Of a stretch of 64,000 nt of DNA, positions 51,467 through 59,568 are shown piece by piece. Location: NCBI RefSeq assembly GCF_018598225.1, contig NZ_JAHESF010000028.1:1-64000 (forward strand), in the 5' to 3' direction. Source of the DNA: Chryseosolibacter histidinae. Lineage in GTDB: Bacteria; Bacteroidota; Bacteroidia; Cytophagales; Cyclobacteriaceae. How positions within the stretch are numbered: position 1 is the first letter of the stretch; each line of letters begins with the position of its first letter. Both the position numbers and the translations under genes were made by a program. The notes beneath the pieces were generated by a model that searched no databases, was not told where the DNA came from, and saw nothing but the letters and a program-made list of their open reading frames with translations.

Positions 51467-52777
51467 TCAATATCTGTAGTAATCAGGTTTGAAGGGGCCT
51501 TTCACTTCAACACCGATGTATTTGGCCTGCTCCGGTGTAAGGGTCTCGAGCTCAACACCGATCTTCTTCAGGTGCAGGCGCGCTACTTTCTCATCCAGGT
51601 GCTTGGGCAGCATGTAAACTTTGTTCTCATACTTTTTGGTATTGGTCCAAAGCTCGAGCTGGGCCAGGGTCTGGTTTGTGAACGAGTTAGACATCACAAA
51701 CGAAGGGTGGCCAGTGGCGCAACCCAGGTTCACAAGGCGGCCTTCTGCCAGCAGGATCACCTGACGGCCATTCTTCAAGGTATAAAGATCCACCTGAGGC
51801 TTCACTTCATCTTTGCTGGCGGCGTTCTTGTTCAGCCATGCCACGTCGATCTCGTTGTCGAAGTGACCGATGTTACAAACGATGGTCTTGTCTTTCATCA
51901 TCTCGAAGTGGCGGCCCAGCACGATACCGAAGTTACCGGTTGCGGTCACAACAATATCAGCGTCTTTTACGGCTTCGTCCATTTTGCGCACGGCGTATCC
52001 ATCCATGGCAGCCTGCAACGCGCAAATAGGGTCGATCTCCGTAACGATAACACGGGCACCGGCACCACGCAATGACGCTGCAGAACCTTTGCCTACGTCG
52101 CCATATCCGGCAACAACAGCTACCTTACCGGCCATCATCACGTCGGTTGCCCTGCGAATGGCGTCCACCAGTGATTCTTTACAGCCGTATTTGTTATCGA
52201 ACTTGGATTTTGTTACCGAGTCGTTGATGTTGATAGCGGGCAACGGGAGCTTGCCATTGTGCATACGCTCGATGAGTCGGTGCACACCGGTAGTGGTCTC
52301 TTCGGAGATACCACGGATGCCGGGAACCAGCTCAGGGTAACGGTCCAGAACCATGTTGGTAAGGTCACCACCATCGTCGAGGATCATATTCAACGGTTTT
52401 CCGTCCTTAAAAGCATACAGCGTTTGCTCGATACACCAGTCAAACTCCTTCTCGTTCATTCCCTTCCAGGCATAAACCGGAATTCCTGCAGCAGCAATGG
52501 CAGCAGCGGCGTGGTCCTGGGTAGAGAAAATGTTACAGGACGACCAGGAAACTTCAGCGCCCAATTCCACCAGCGTCTCGATCAGTACCGCGGTTTGAAT
52601 GGTCATGTGAAGGCAGCCTGCAATGCGGGCGCCCGCTAAAGGCTTCTGCTTGCCGAATTCCTCGCGCGTAGCCATTAAACCGGGCATTTCTGCCTCAGCC
52701 AACTTGATCTCTTTTCTTCCCCAGCTAGCCAGGGAAAGGTCTTTTACCTTGAATTTGAGCTTCTCGTCTACTGTCAT
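51467..52777 (-). CDS. ahcY: Adenosylhomocysteinase
   Basis: A 436-residue NAD-dependent enzyme splitting S-adenosylhomocysteine to adenosine and homocysteine, which relieves product inhibition of methyltransferases. Motifs include the substrate region [32 protein letters not shown], the NAD-binding [15 protein letters not shown] and the C-terminal KPDYYRY, whose Lys and Tyr reach the neighbouring subunit's cofactor. Length fits bacterial enzymes without the longer insertion. Terminator downstream. Confidence 0.97.
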   Translation of the reverse strand: MTVDEKLKFKVKDLSLASWGRKEIKLAEAEMPGLMATREEFGKQKPLAGARIAGCLHMTIQTAVLIETLVELGAEVSWSSCNIFSTQDHAAAAIAAAGIPVYAWKGMNEKEFDWCIEQTLYAFKDGKPLNMILDDGGDLTNMVLDRYPELVPGIRGISEETTTGVHRLIERMHNGKLPLPAININDSVTKSKFDNKYGCKESLVDAIRRATDVMMAGKVAVVAGYGDVGKGSAASLRGAGARVIVTEIDPICALQAAMDGYAVRKMDEAVKDADIVVTATGNFGIVLGRHFEMMKDKTIVCNIGHFDNEIDVAWLNKNAASKDEVKPQVDLYTLKNGRQVILLAEGRLVNLGCATGHPSFVMSNSFTNQTLAQLELWTNTKKYENKVYMLPKHLDEKVARLHLKKIGVELETLTPEQAKYIGVEVKGPFKPDYYRY

Positions 52778-52833
52778 TTTTTTCTGTTGCTTATTTGGGA
52801 GGACAAAAATAAGATAAAGGTCGTTAATAAACT

Positions 52834-52944
52834 AGTCCATGGTCGATGGTCGATAGTCCATGGAAGGGGCGTTTTGGAATCAAGAATAGGGGCCCAATTG
52901 TGATTCTGCCTCGCCGCTATGGACCATGGACCATCGACTGTGGA
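52834..52944. repeat. Heptamer-array inverted repeat, TCCATGG family
   Basis: Left arm 52834-52863 (GTCCATG-GTCGATG-GTCGATA words), right arm 52918-52944 with complementary words, loop about 55 bases. It separates the divergent ahcY and DsbA-like genes. Confidence 0.78.
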
Positions 52945-53022
52945 GAGCATCGCCTACTGCTTTTTTGCCTACTGCCTACTGCCTCCCAGAACTATTGATC
53001 CAATACGCATGTTCTGAAGGCT

Positions 53023-53715
53023 ATGAAGCCAAAGATCAAAATAGGAGTTGTTTCCGACGTGGTGTGCCCCTGGTGCTACATCGGCAAACGCAGGCTGGAA
53101 AAAGCCATGCATGAGCTTTCGGGTAAGTTCGATTTCGAAGTGGAATATTTTCCGTTTGAGCTGAATCCCCAAATCCCCGCCTCGGGGTTGAACCAGAAAG
53201 AATACCTGGCCAAGAAGTTCGGTGGCGAAGAGCGTTATCAGCAGATCACCGGAAACGTGACCACCACCGCAGCCCGCGAGGGACTGAAATTCGATTTCGC
53301 ATCGCAGAACGTATCCCCCAATACCCGCAATGCACACCGCCTTATTCAGCTTGCCAAAGAAGACAACAACCATGTAGCCCTGGTTGAAGCATTGTTCAAA
53401 GCATACTTCACCGATGGTACAGACCTTTCTAAAAATGAAAACCTCGTGAAGATCGCAGAGCAGGCCGGCATGGACAAAGTGAAGGTTGAACAATTCTTAC
53501 AAAGCGATACAGGCATTGTGGAGATCGAAATGGCTGAACGTGAGCTTCAGCAGATAGGCATCTCAGGCGTACCCTTCTACATCATCAACAATAAGTACGG
53601 CATCTCCGGGGCACAACCCAGCGAATCGTTCATCAAGGCATTCGAAGAGATCGCCACCGCTCCTGTCACAACAGACGGAGGTGAGGCTTGTGATGTCGAC
53701 GGCACCAATTGTTAA
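53023..53715 (+). CDS. DsbA family (FrnE-like) oxidoreductase
   Basis: A 230-residue thioredoxin-fold protein with an N-terminal CPWC motif (Cys15, Cys18) in SDVVCPWCYIGKRRLE and the long helical insertion of the FrnE/2-hydroxychromene-2-carboxylate isomerase branch. The cis-Pro loop is GISGVPFYIIN. There is no signal peptide, so it acts in the cytoplasm, perhaps as a disulfide isomerase. The C-terminal ACDVDG-NC adds two more Cys. It ends two bases from the convergent broken hydrolase gene. Confidence 0.9.
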   Translation: MKPKIKIGVVSDVVCPWCYIGKRRLEKAMHELSGKFDFEVEYFPFELNPQIPASGLNQKEYLAKKFGGEERYQQITGNVTTTAAREGLKFDFASQNVSPNTRNAHRLIQLAKEDNNHVALVEALFKAYFTDGTDLSKNENLVKIAEQAGMDKVKVEQFLQSDTGIVEIEMAERELQQIGISGVPFYIINNKYGISGAQPSESFIKAFEEIATAPVTTDGGEACDVDGTNC

Positions 53716-53716
53716 T

Positions 53717-54261
53717 TTATTGCTGATCGAGCTTCTGCAACAGCTCCAGGCCAAAGCTCCACTCACCCAGCGATGACAGAGCGTTGATGTGGCCGGCATT
53801 TTCGAGGGTGATCAGCTCGCTCTTCCACGCATTGGCGAAAAAACGCGCCCTCTCGGGGGTCACGTAGAAATCGTCGGTGCTGGTCACGGTGATGGTCTTG
53901 AAAGGAATTCGTTCCAGCGGCATCGGCTTGAATCCGGTAGTGCCGGGCGGTAAGTTTCAGCTTCGGTATCGCTGGGTGCAACCATGAGCGCTCCCCTGAT
54001 CTTTCGCTTGTAACGTATGCTCCAGTAGCCGATCGTACAACATGCGAGGCTGTGGCCTACGAGGATGACCTCGTTCAACGGAAGATTCTTGAGCGCAGTG
54101 TCGATCGTGCTGATCCAGTCCTCACACACGGGCTGGTCCCAGCTCTGCTGATGAATGCGCGTAAAGTCCGGAAATTTTTTCTCCCATAAGGTCTGCCAGT
54201 GCAGGTCACCGGAATTTCCCAATCCCGGCAGGATAAATATCTTGGATCGGAAGCTCATCAT
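53717..54261 (-). pseudogene. RBBP9/YdeN-type alpha/beta hydrolase, frameshifted
   Basis: Two overlapping frames together make one about 181-residue hydrolase. The first part (54261 to about 53950) has ILPGLGNSGDLHWQT and nucleophile motif LVGHSLACC. The second (from about 53948) has LERIPFKTITVTSTDDFYV with the acid and ENAGHIN with the His. The frame is lost at 53948-53949, in GGGCGG, as by one missing base; restoring it reads TYPPGTTGF. It is either a recent mutation or a sequencing error. The ATG overlaps the stop of the sialidase-like gene upstream (ATGA). Confidence 0.8.
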
Positions 54262-55559
54262 TTGGTGGCAGCGAGGTCTTCATGCCTGATCACCGCGGTC
54301 CACACACTGGTTTTGCCGTTGTCCATGCGTGTCCAGACCGGCGTGATAATCCCTTTACACGCATCGATGTTGAGGTAGTCTCCAAAAAAGCTGTTGCCCG
54401 ACGGTGTGAACGGTTCCTCACTGATCTTTACATTTTTAAATCGCAATCCTCCATCCACGGAGTAAGCCAGGTACACATCGGTCTGCAGGTCGTCATGGTT
54501 TCTGCGGTCATAATAAAGTACATAGATGTAGCCTGTCGTCTGATCAACCGCCATCCACGGCAGGTACTGGTGTTTACCGGGACCGTCGTCATTGACCCTG
54601 GTCGGTGCTGACCAGTTGTCGCCGAAGTTGTTGGAACGGGTGAACCAGATATCGGTATCATCTTCTCCCCTCCGCTGGTCGGCCCACAGCACGTAGAGGC
54701 TTCCACGGTAGTGTCCCTTGCTCCGGTCTGTCAGAAGCACAGGCATGCCGTTGCTCCGGTCGTGCCCCGGAATTTTCATGTTCCAGCCACCGGGCTGATC
54801 TGCAATGGCAATATCATTACTAAGCCACATCCGGCCGCCGTCAAAAGATCGGTCAAGAAAGATCTTTCCCCCCTTGGCCCAGGCCACGAACATTTTTCCA
54901 TCGAACGATACCGCTGGCACCGCTCCCTGTACCGTGTTATCATCATCGAGACAATCGCCGGGGTTTTGTGACAACGATACGGGGTCGCTCCACTTTTTTC
55001 CGTTCTTCGACGTGCTGATCATGATGTTGGACTGGCAGTCGGGGTTGGTATCACGGTATTTATCAAACTGGGTCCACGTTACATAGAGGTTATTCTTCAT
55101 ATCGATGGCCGGCCAGGGCTTGTCCTGGTCTTTGGGATGGTTGAGGCCAATGGATTCTCCATCGCTCCAGGTCTCTCCCCCATCGCCGGAAATCTGCACC
55201 ACGATCCGGTCGAGCTTTTCACTTTCATAATCGCCTTTGCCACCGGTGGGATCGGAAAGGTGGAAATAGTAAAAAGTGCCATGGGTGTCGGCAATGAGCG
55301 CGGGGTCGCCATAGACGCCAGAAGTCGATTCAAGCTTCTTCTTTTGCCAGGTGGCGCCTCCATCCTTCGTATAGTAAACATTATTGAGCACCGATGCCGC
55401 CACAATATTGAGGGGATCCCTCGGGTTGATGGCGATGCTGGGTTCGCAGCTGTAATTATCGGTGGTTTGTTCGTCAAGCCTGATGTTTTTGAACTGGGCA
55501 TCAACGGCACCCGAAAGAAGTGCAAAAAACAGCACTGCAAAAAACTTTACCTCCCTCAT
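54258..55559 (-). CDS. Sialidase-like BNR-repeat secreted protein
   Basis: A 433-residue exported protein with signal peptide (REVKFFAVLFFALLSGAVDA). Six Asp-box (SxDxGxxW-like) motifs are visible: TKDGGATW, SGDGGETW, SKNGKKW, SFDGGRMW, SNNFGDNW and SVDGGLRF, consistent with a six-bladed propeller of sialidase type. The three catalytic arginines of true sialidases cannot be assigned with confidence, so enzyme activity is uncertain. ATG at 55559 gives a clean signal peptide. The stop overlaps the start of the hydrolase gene. Confidence 0.84.
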   Translation of the reverse strand: MREVKFFAVLFFALLSGAVDAQFKNIRLDEQTTDNYSCEPSIAINPRDPLNIVAASVLNNVYYTKDGGATWQKKKLESTSGVYGDPALIADTHGTFYYFHLSDPTGGKGDYESEKLDRIVVQISGDGGETWSDGESIGLNHPKDQDKPWPAIDMKNNLYVTWTQFDKYRDTNPDCQSNIMISTSKNGKKWSDPVSLSQNPGDCLDDDNTVQGAVPAVSFDGKMFVAWAKGGKIFLDRSFDGGRMWLSNDIAIADQPGGWNMKIPGHDRSNGMPVLLTDRSKGHYRGSLYVLWADQRRGEDDTDIWFTRSNNFGDNWSAPTRVNDDGPGKHQYLPWMAVDQTTGYIYVLYYDRRNHDDLQTDVYLAYSVDGGLRFKNVKISEEPFTPSGNSFFGDYLNIDACKGIITPVWTRMDNGKTSVWTAVIRHEDLAATK

Positions 55560-55572
55560 GCAAACAAATGAA

Positions 55573-55779
55573 TTAGCGGTTTGGGCCGGCACCCGGGTCA
55601 GGGACCCCGGCCATGATCCTTCTCCTTTTTCTCCACCGGCTCAGCCAATAGACCAGGGCCGCGATCAAAAGGATAAAGGGCCATAGATAAAGCACGCCGG
55701 TTAAAAATGCAAGCAAATTATCCCATCCCTGCCCTAAAGCCGCGATGGGATCTCGATCCAAAACCAAAGTTTGTCCCAA
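55573..55779 (-). pseudogene. Possible gene remnant with C-terminal membrane helix
   Basis: A 68-codon open frame beginning right after a stop codon, without ATG (only TTG). It has one helix (GVLYLWPFILLIAALVYWL) followed by an Arg-rich tail. The shape (GQGWDNLLAFL, then WP and a helix, then RWRKRRR) resembles the very end of DUF4349-type proteins, so it may be the leftover 3' end of a larger gene. A short real protein is the alternative. Confidence 0.35.
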
Positions 55780-55874
55780 TTACCTCATAAAACGTGACAT
55801 TCAGGGTGCTCGGGCTTTCATTTCATAAAAACGCGGCGTCTTTTTATCTTTCGCGTGGAAAAATCTCAACCTCT

Positions 55875-56468
55875 ATGCTTAAAAAATCAATCGTTATCCT
55901 GCTGATGGGGCTTAGCTCCGTGGCATTTGCACAAAAGATCAAACTTATTGAAGGCGACCTCCAAGCCCTGAAAGGTCTGTCGGGCATCAAGACCGAGTTC
56001 ACGTATGACAACATGATCGTTGGAAAAGACCTGACCGAAAAAGAATACATCGTTGAAAAGAAAGGCAAGCTGGATCAAAAGGAGGCCGGCAGGGGTGACA
56101 AATGGGAGAAGGCCTGGGTGAGTGACCGCAAAGAAAGATTCGAGCCTCAATTCCGCGAGCTGTTCTCGAAACATTCGGCGCTTTCTACGGTAGACGACAA
56201 AGCCCCCTACACACTGATCTTCAAAACTACCCGCACCGAACCCGGATGGAACGTGGGGGTAATGCGTGTACCAGCTTATATCGATGGTGAGGCCTGGATC
56301 GTTGACTCGGCAAATCCTTCGAAGGTGATTGCCAAGATCAGCGTGACCAAAGCGCCGGGCCGCGACGCCATGGGATTTGACTATGAGACAGGTGCCCGCC
56401 TCCAGGAAGCTTACGCCAAAGCAGGTAAAGAGCTGGGCGGCTTCATCAAGAAACAGACTAAAAAATAA
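55875..56468 (+). CDS. Exported protein of unknown function
   Basis: A 197-residue protein with signal peptide (LKKSIVILLMGLSSVAFA). The mature part is a mixed alpha/beta protein with YTLIFKTTRTEPGWNVGVMRVPAYIDGEAWIVDSANPSKVIAKI, which looks like a compact lipid- or ligand-binding fold seen in other Bacteroidota proteins, but I cannot name the family with confidence. ATG at 55875 is used; the frame reads further upstream without a signal peptide. A GC-rich 12-pair hairpin follows the stop. Confidence 0.75.
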   Translation: MLKKSIVILLMGLSSVAFAQKIKLIEGDLQALKGLSGIKTEFTYDNMIVGKDLTEKEYIVEKKGKLDQKEAGRGDKWEKAWVSDRKERFEPQFRELFSKHSALSTVDDKAPYTLIFKTTRTEPGWNVGVMRVPAYIDGEAWIVDSANPSKVIAKISVTKAPGRDAMGFDYETGARLQEAYAKAGKELGGFIKKQTKK

Positions 56469-56477
56469 CTTTACTGT

Positions 56478-56523
56478 AGCCTGGCCGCTTTTTGCGCACA
56501 ACGCTTGTCATAGCGGCCAGGCT
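56478..56523 (+). terminator. Long GC-rich hairpin after the exported-protein gene
   Basis: A perfect 12-pair stem AGCCTGGCCGCT/AGCGGCCAGGCT with a 22-base loop. No clear T-run follows, so termination is likely but not certain. Confidence 0.65.
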
Positions 56524-56720
56524 CTTCACATCTCCACAAGCTGTGGAATAATTCTGCAGACTCGCCTCCTGGTTCCGAACACGGTCGGATTGCCGCAAGT
56601 CATTCATTGCCTCTAATGGCAATCCGTCACCTCATAATGTTACTGGGCGGTGCCGCAATAAACTGCCGGTTCGTTGTCCCGGAATTTGATCATAGAAGTG
56701 AAAATCAAAACACTGAAAAT

Positions 56721-57461
56721 ATGATCAAAAAATTCATCCTAGGTTTATCCGTGATTGGAATGCTCTGGGGGTGCAGGAATGAAGAAAAGGAAAGAGCTCT
56801 TCAAACTCAGATCGATTCCCTCAAAACCGAACTACACACCAGCCAGGAGACCGCACAACAGTTGCAGGACGTTGGAGTCCTGATAGATTCGATCGACGCC
56901 AGCAGACAATTGCTGCGCACCGATATGGTAGAAGGTACTTCTTATAAGAACTATAAGGAACGCCTCGCAGGCATCAGCGCTTATATTAAGGAAACTCAGG
57001 CCAAGATTGCCGACCTCGAGAAGTCTGCTAAAAAATCAAGGCTGTATGCAGGAACCATCAAAAGACTGAAAGCCGACCTGGAAGCAAGAACACAACAGAT
57101 CGCAGTGCTGGAACAGGAAGTGCAAAAGGTACGTGGCGAGAATCAATCGCTGTCGAGAACCGTATCGCAGCGTGACTCTGTGATCAGCGTGAACACCGAG
57201 ACCATCAAGGTACGTGAAGAGAACCTTGCCGCGATGGAGTCACGTGTTCAGGAGATGAACATTCAGGCGAAGAACGATCAGGCCGAAGCTTACTTCAAAC
57301 AGGCACAAGCCCTCGAGAAAGCTGCAAGCCGTACCAAGTTCGCTCCGCGCAAGAAAAAAGATACACAACGCGAAGCACTGGAGCTTTACAAGATGGCGCT
57401 TTCCCTGGGTAAGAGTGAAGCACAGGCAAAAGTGGAAGAATTGGAGAAAGACCTCGGATAA
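56721..57461 (+). CDS. Coiled-coil lipoprotein
   Basis: A 246-residue protein with lipoprotein signal IGMLWGC (Cys18). Most of the mature chain is predicted coiled coil with heptad-like spacing (ALQTQIDSLKTELHTSQE; IADLEKSAKKS; TRKVR-like Gln/Glu runs), followed by a Lys/Arg-rich patch FAPRKKKDTQ and a helical C-terminus. Likely anchored in the outer or inner membrane as a scaffold; function unknown. ATG at 56721 is preferred over an upstream start in the same frame. A terminator follows. Confidence 0.8.
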   Translation: MIKKFILGLSVIGMLWGCRNEEKERALQTQIDSLKTELHTSQETAQQLQDVGVLIDSIDASRQLLRTDMVEGTSYKNYKERLAGISAYIKETQAKIADLEKSAKKSRLYAGTIKRLKADLEARTQQIAVLEQEVQKVRGENQSLSRTVSQRDSVISVNTETIKVREENLAAMESRVQEMNIQAKNDQAEAYFKQAQALEKAASRTKFAPRKKKDTQREALELYKMALSLGKSEAQAKVEELEKDLG

Positions 57462-57495
57462 TTACGCCTCATATTTAATAAGCTGACAGACGAGT

Positions 57496-57532
57496 AAAAG
57501 CACGGGATTAAATTCTCGTGCTTTTCTTGTTT
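57496..57532 (+). terminator. Terminator after the coiled-coil lipoprotein gene
   Basis: Stem AAAAGCACG(g)GA/TCTCGTGCTTTT followed by a T-rich stretch. Confidence 0.82.
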
Positions 57533-57567
57533 TGTAGAATCACGGACCCAAAGTCAGAAGTATATAA

Positions 57568-57648
57568 GGTACGAGGTACGAAGTACGAGGTACGGGAAAG
57601 CTTCGATCGGAGACCCTGCACGTACCTCGTATTTCGTACTTCGTACGT
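57568..57648. repeat. Heptamer-array inverted repeat, GTACGAG family
   Basis: Left arm 57568-57596 (GTACGAG-GTACGAA words), right arm 57621-57648 with complementary words, loop about 24 bases. It ends three bases from the stop of the ECF sigma gene. Confidence 0.78.
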
Positions 57649-57650
57649 GA

Positions 57651-58232
57651 TCACAGAACCAGTGATGCGAAGCACAAAAAGATGATAGAGTCCTTCACGT
57701 GCATGCGAAGGTGCTTCAAAGAATTGGTGAGGTGGTATTCGATGGCTTTTTCGGAGAGGTTCAGGAGCTGGGCGATCTCGGCGATGGAACGGCCTTCGAT
57801 GCGGTTCAGCTCAAAGATCTTCCTGGTCTTCTTTGGCAGTTGCTCGATGCTGTGCTCGATGGTCTCCATCAGCTCGTTGTAGTCAACCATCTCTTCTGTT
57901 GATGCTTCTGCCTGAGGAATGAACGTCTTATAATATTCCCAGTATTTTCTTTTTACGATACACGACTCAACGTAATTGATAGCCTTGTTCCTGATACTGG
58001 TATAAACATAAGCTTGGAGGTTGTGGATGAACAACGTGGCGCGTTTGTCCCAGAGCGTCATAAAAAGCTCCTGTACGATCTCTTCCGTTACCTGTGTGTC
58101 GCGCACTTTGCGATAGGCCATCGCGTGAAATTTCTTCCAGTTCCTGTTGAAGAACTCGGCAAATGCCTTCTCATCATTCCGCCGAATGGCATCCAGGAGT
58201 GCTTCATCACTATGGTGTGAATAGGTTGACAA
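57651..58232 (-). CDS. ECF sigma factor (FecI-like, Bacteroidota type)
   Basis: A 193-residue sigma factor. Region 2: EEIVQELFMTLWDKRATLFIHNLQAYVYTSIRN; region 4: GRSIAEIAQLLNLSEKAIEYHLTNSLKHLR. No ATG precedes region 2 in the frame. The best start is TTG at 58232, giving STYSHHSDEALLDAI, the usual opening of this family. It is divergent from a FecR gene, followed by SusC and SusD: the standard Bacteroidota system in which FecR relays binding at the SusC outer-membrane transporter to the sigma factor. Confidence 0.9.
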   Translation of the reverse strand: MSTYSHHSDEALLDAIRRNDEKAFAEFFNRNWKKFHAMAYRKVRDTQVTEEIVQELFMTLWDKRATLFIHNLQAYVYTSIRNKAINYVESCIVKRKYWEYYKTFIPQAEASTEEMVDYNELMETIEHSIEQLPKKTRKIFELNRIEGRSIAEIAQLLNLSEKAIEYHLTNSLKHLRMHVKDSIIFLCFASLVL

Positions 58233-58380
58233 AGAATTTAGGTAACGGATGATATACAAGTTTACCTCTTTCGGCACAGAAAAGCAATATCGTTTGCGAT
58301 GACGGTATAAAGTCAGCAATCTTCCCCAAAAAGTTTAGGGTAATTTCGGTCTGACCTGTCATATATCTGTTACGCAAGCT

Positions 58381-59397
58381 ATGACACCCGAACAGTTTCA
58401 ACATCTTCTGAAAAGATACCGGCAGGGATCGTGCTCTCCCGAAGAAAGAAAATTTATTGAAAAGTGGTATGCCTCCATCGGATCGAGGTCTGAACCATCC
58501 GTTGATCCAAAGGAAGAAGATGCACTGAAAAATCGCTACTGGAAAAATGTTAACGCACACATTCAAAGCCAGAAGCCTGACAGGCGGCGCATTATAACGC
58601 TATGGCCAGCTGTCGGCGTTGCTGCTTCCATTGCCATGGCCATAACAGCCGGTGTTCTGCTGCTATCCGCCCCGAAAAGTGAAGTAAGCAGCAACCACCT
58701 CACCATTATCTCTCCGGAAAACCGCGAGTTCGAAAACAGCACCGCTGCACCTAAGAATATTTCATTACCGGATGGAAGCAATATTATTCTGCAACCCGGC
58801 GGCAAGGTCAGATACCATACCGCCAGCGACCGTTCCAACCGCGAAGTGTTCCTCGAGGGAGAAGCCTTTTTCGATGTGAAGCGTGACGTGCTGCGGCCTT
58901 TCCTGGTACACAGCCAGGAAGTGACCACCAAAGTACTGGGCACGAGCTTCACTGTGAAAGCAGAGCGCGATGCCAAAAGTATTACGGTGAGCGTAAAAAC
59001 CGGCAAAGTCTCCGTATATACCCACCGTGGTAGCTCCGGTCCTTCGGCAAAATCGACCGAGACCATTTTGACACCTAACCAACAGATCGTTTATAACCGC
59101 CACGAGCACAAGGTTGCCAGAATGCTCGTAGAAAATCCGCAGGCGATCGTATCCGCAGAAGAGATCAGGAAGTGGCATTTTGAAGACGCCCCCGTGATGG
59201 AGATCTTCCATGCGCTGGAAAAAGTTTATGGTGTTAACATCGAGTTCGATGCCAAAACACTTTCCGGGTGCACCCTGACCACCTCGATCTCGGATGAATC
59301 GATCTACAACCGCCTCGACATCATTTGCAAAGCCATCGGCACCACGTACACCGTAGAAGAAACAAAGATCGTAGTACGCGGATCCGGATGTAATTAA
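58381..59397 (+). CDS. FecR family anti-sigma factor
   Basis: A 338-residue protein: a cytoplasmic N-terminal part (HLLKRYRQGSCSPEERKFIEKWY), a transmembrane helix (VGVAASIAMAITAGVLLL, about 80-98), a periplasmic FecR domain (LPDGSNIILQPGGKVRYH, FLEGEAFFDVKRD, PFLVHSQEVTTKVLGTSFTVKA) and a C-terminal DUF4974-type domain (WHFEDAPVMEIFHALEKVYGVNIEF). It binds the divergent ECF sigma factor and, in the periplasm, the STN domain of the SusC protein encoded next. Confidence 0.94.
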   Translation: MTPEQFQHLLKRYRQGSCSPEERKFIEKWYASIGSRSEPSVDPKEEDALKNRYWKNVNAHIQSQKPDRRRIITLWPAVGVAASIAMAITAGVLLLSAPKSEVSSNHLTIISPENREFENSTAAPKNISLPDGSNIILQPGGKVRYHTASDRSNREVFLEGEAFFDVKRDVLRPFLVHSQEVTTKVLGTSFTVKAERDAKSITVSVKTGKVSVYTHRGSSGPSAKSTETILTPNQQIVYNRHEHKVARMLVENPQAIVSAEEIRKWHFEDAPVMEIFHALEKVYGVNIEFDAKTLSGCTLTTSISDESIYNRLDIICKAIGTTYTVEETKIVVRGSGCN

Positions 59398-59568
59398 TAA
59401 CCATAACCCAAACCAAAACACAAAAGCCTATGATAAACTTTACATAAATACCCACCCTGAAAAAGAAGAAGCCGATGATGTTGCGAGCATCACCGGCTTA
59501 GTACCATGCACCGGGGCGCCCGGTACATAGCTTCATTTTTGCTTTTCCAACAAAAACTACTATAAAGT
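59398..59568 (+). promoter_or_regulatory. Structured 5' leader before susC
   Basis: Two hairpins can form in this 171-base spacer: GCCG...TGATG with CATCA...CGGC (about 59471-59499) and GTACC...CCGG with CCGGTAC (about 59501-59528). The second is GC-rich and could end FecR transcripts, or act as leader RNA for susC. No certain promoter is seen. Confidence 0.4.

Noticed and set aside
51572-52075. 167-codon open frame opposite ahcY
   Set aside because: Reverse shadow of a certain gene.
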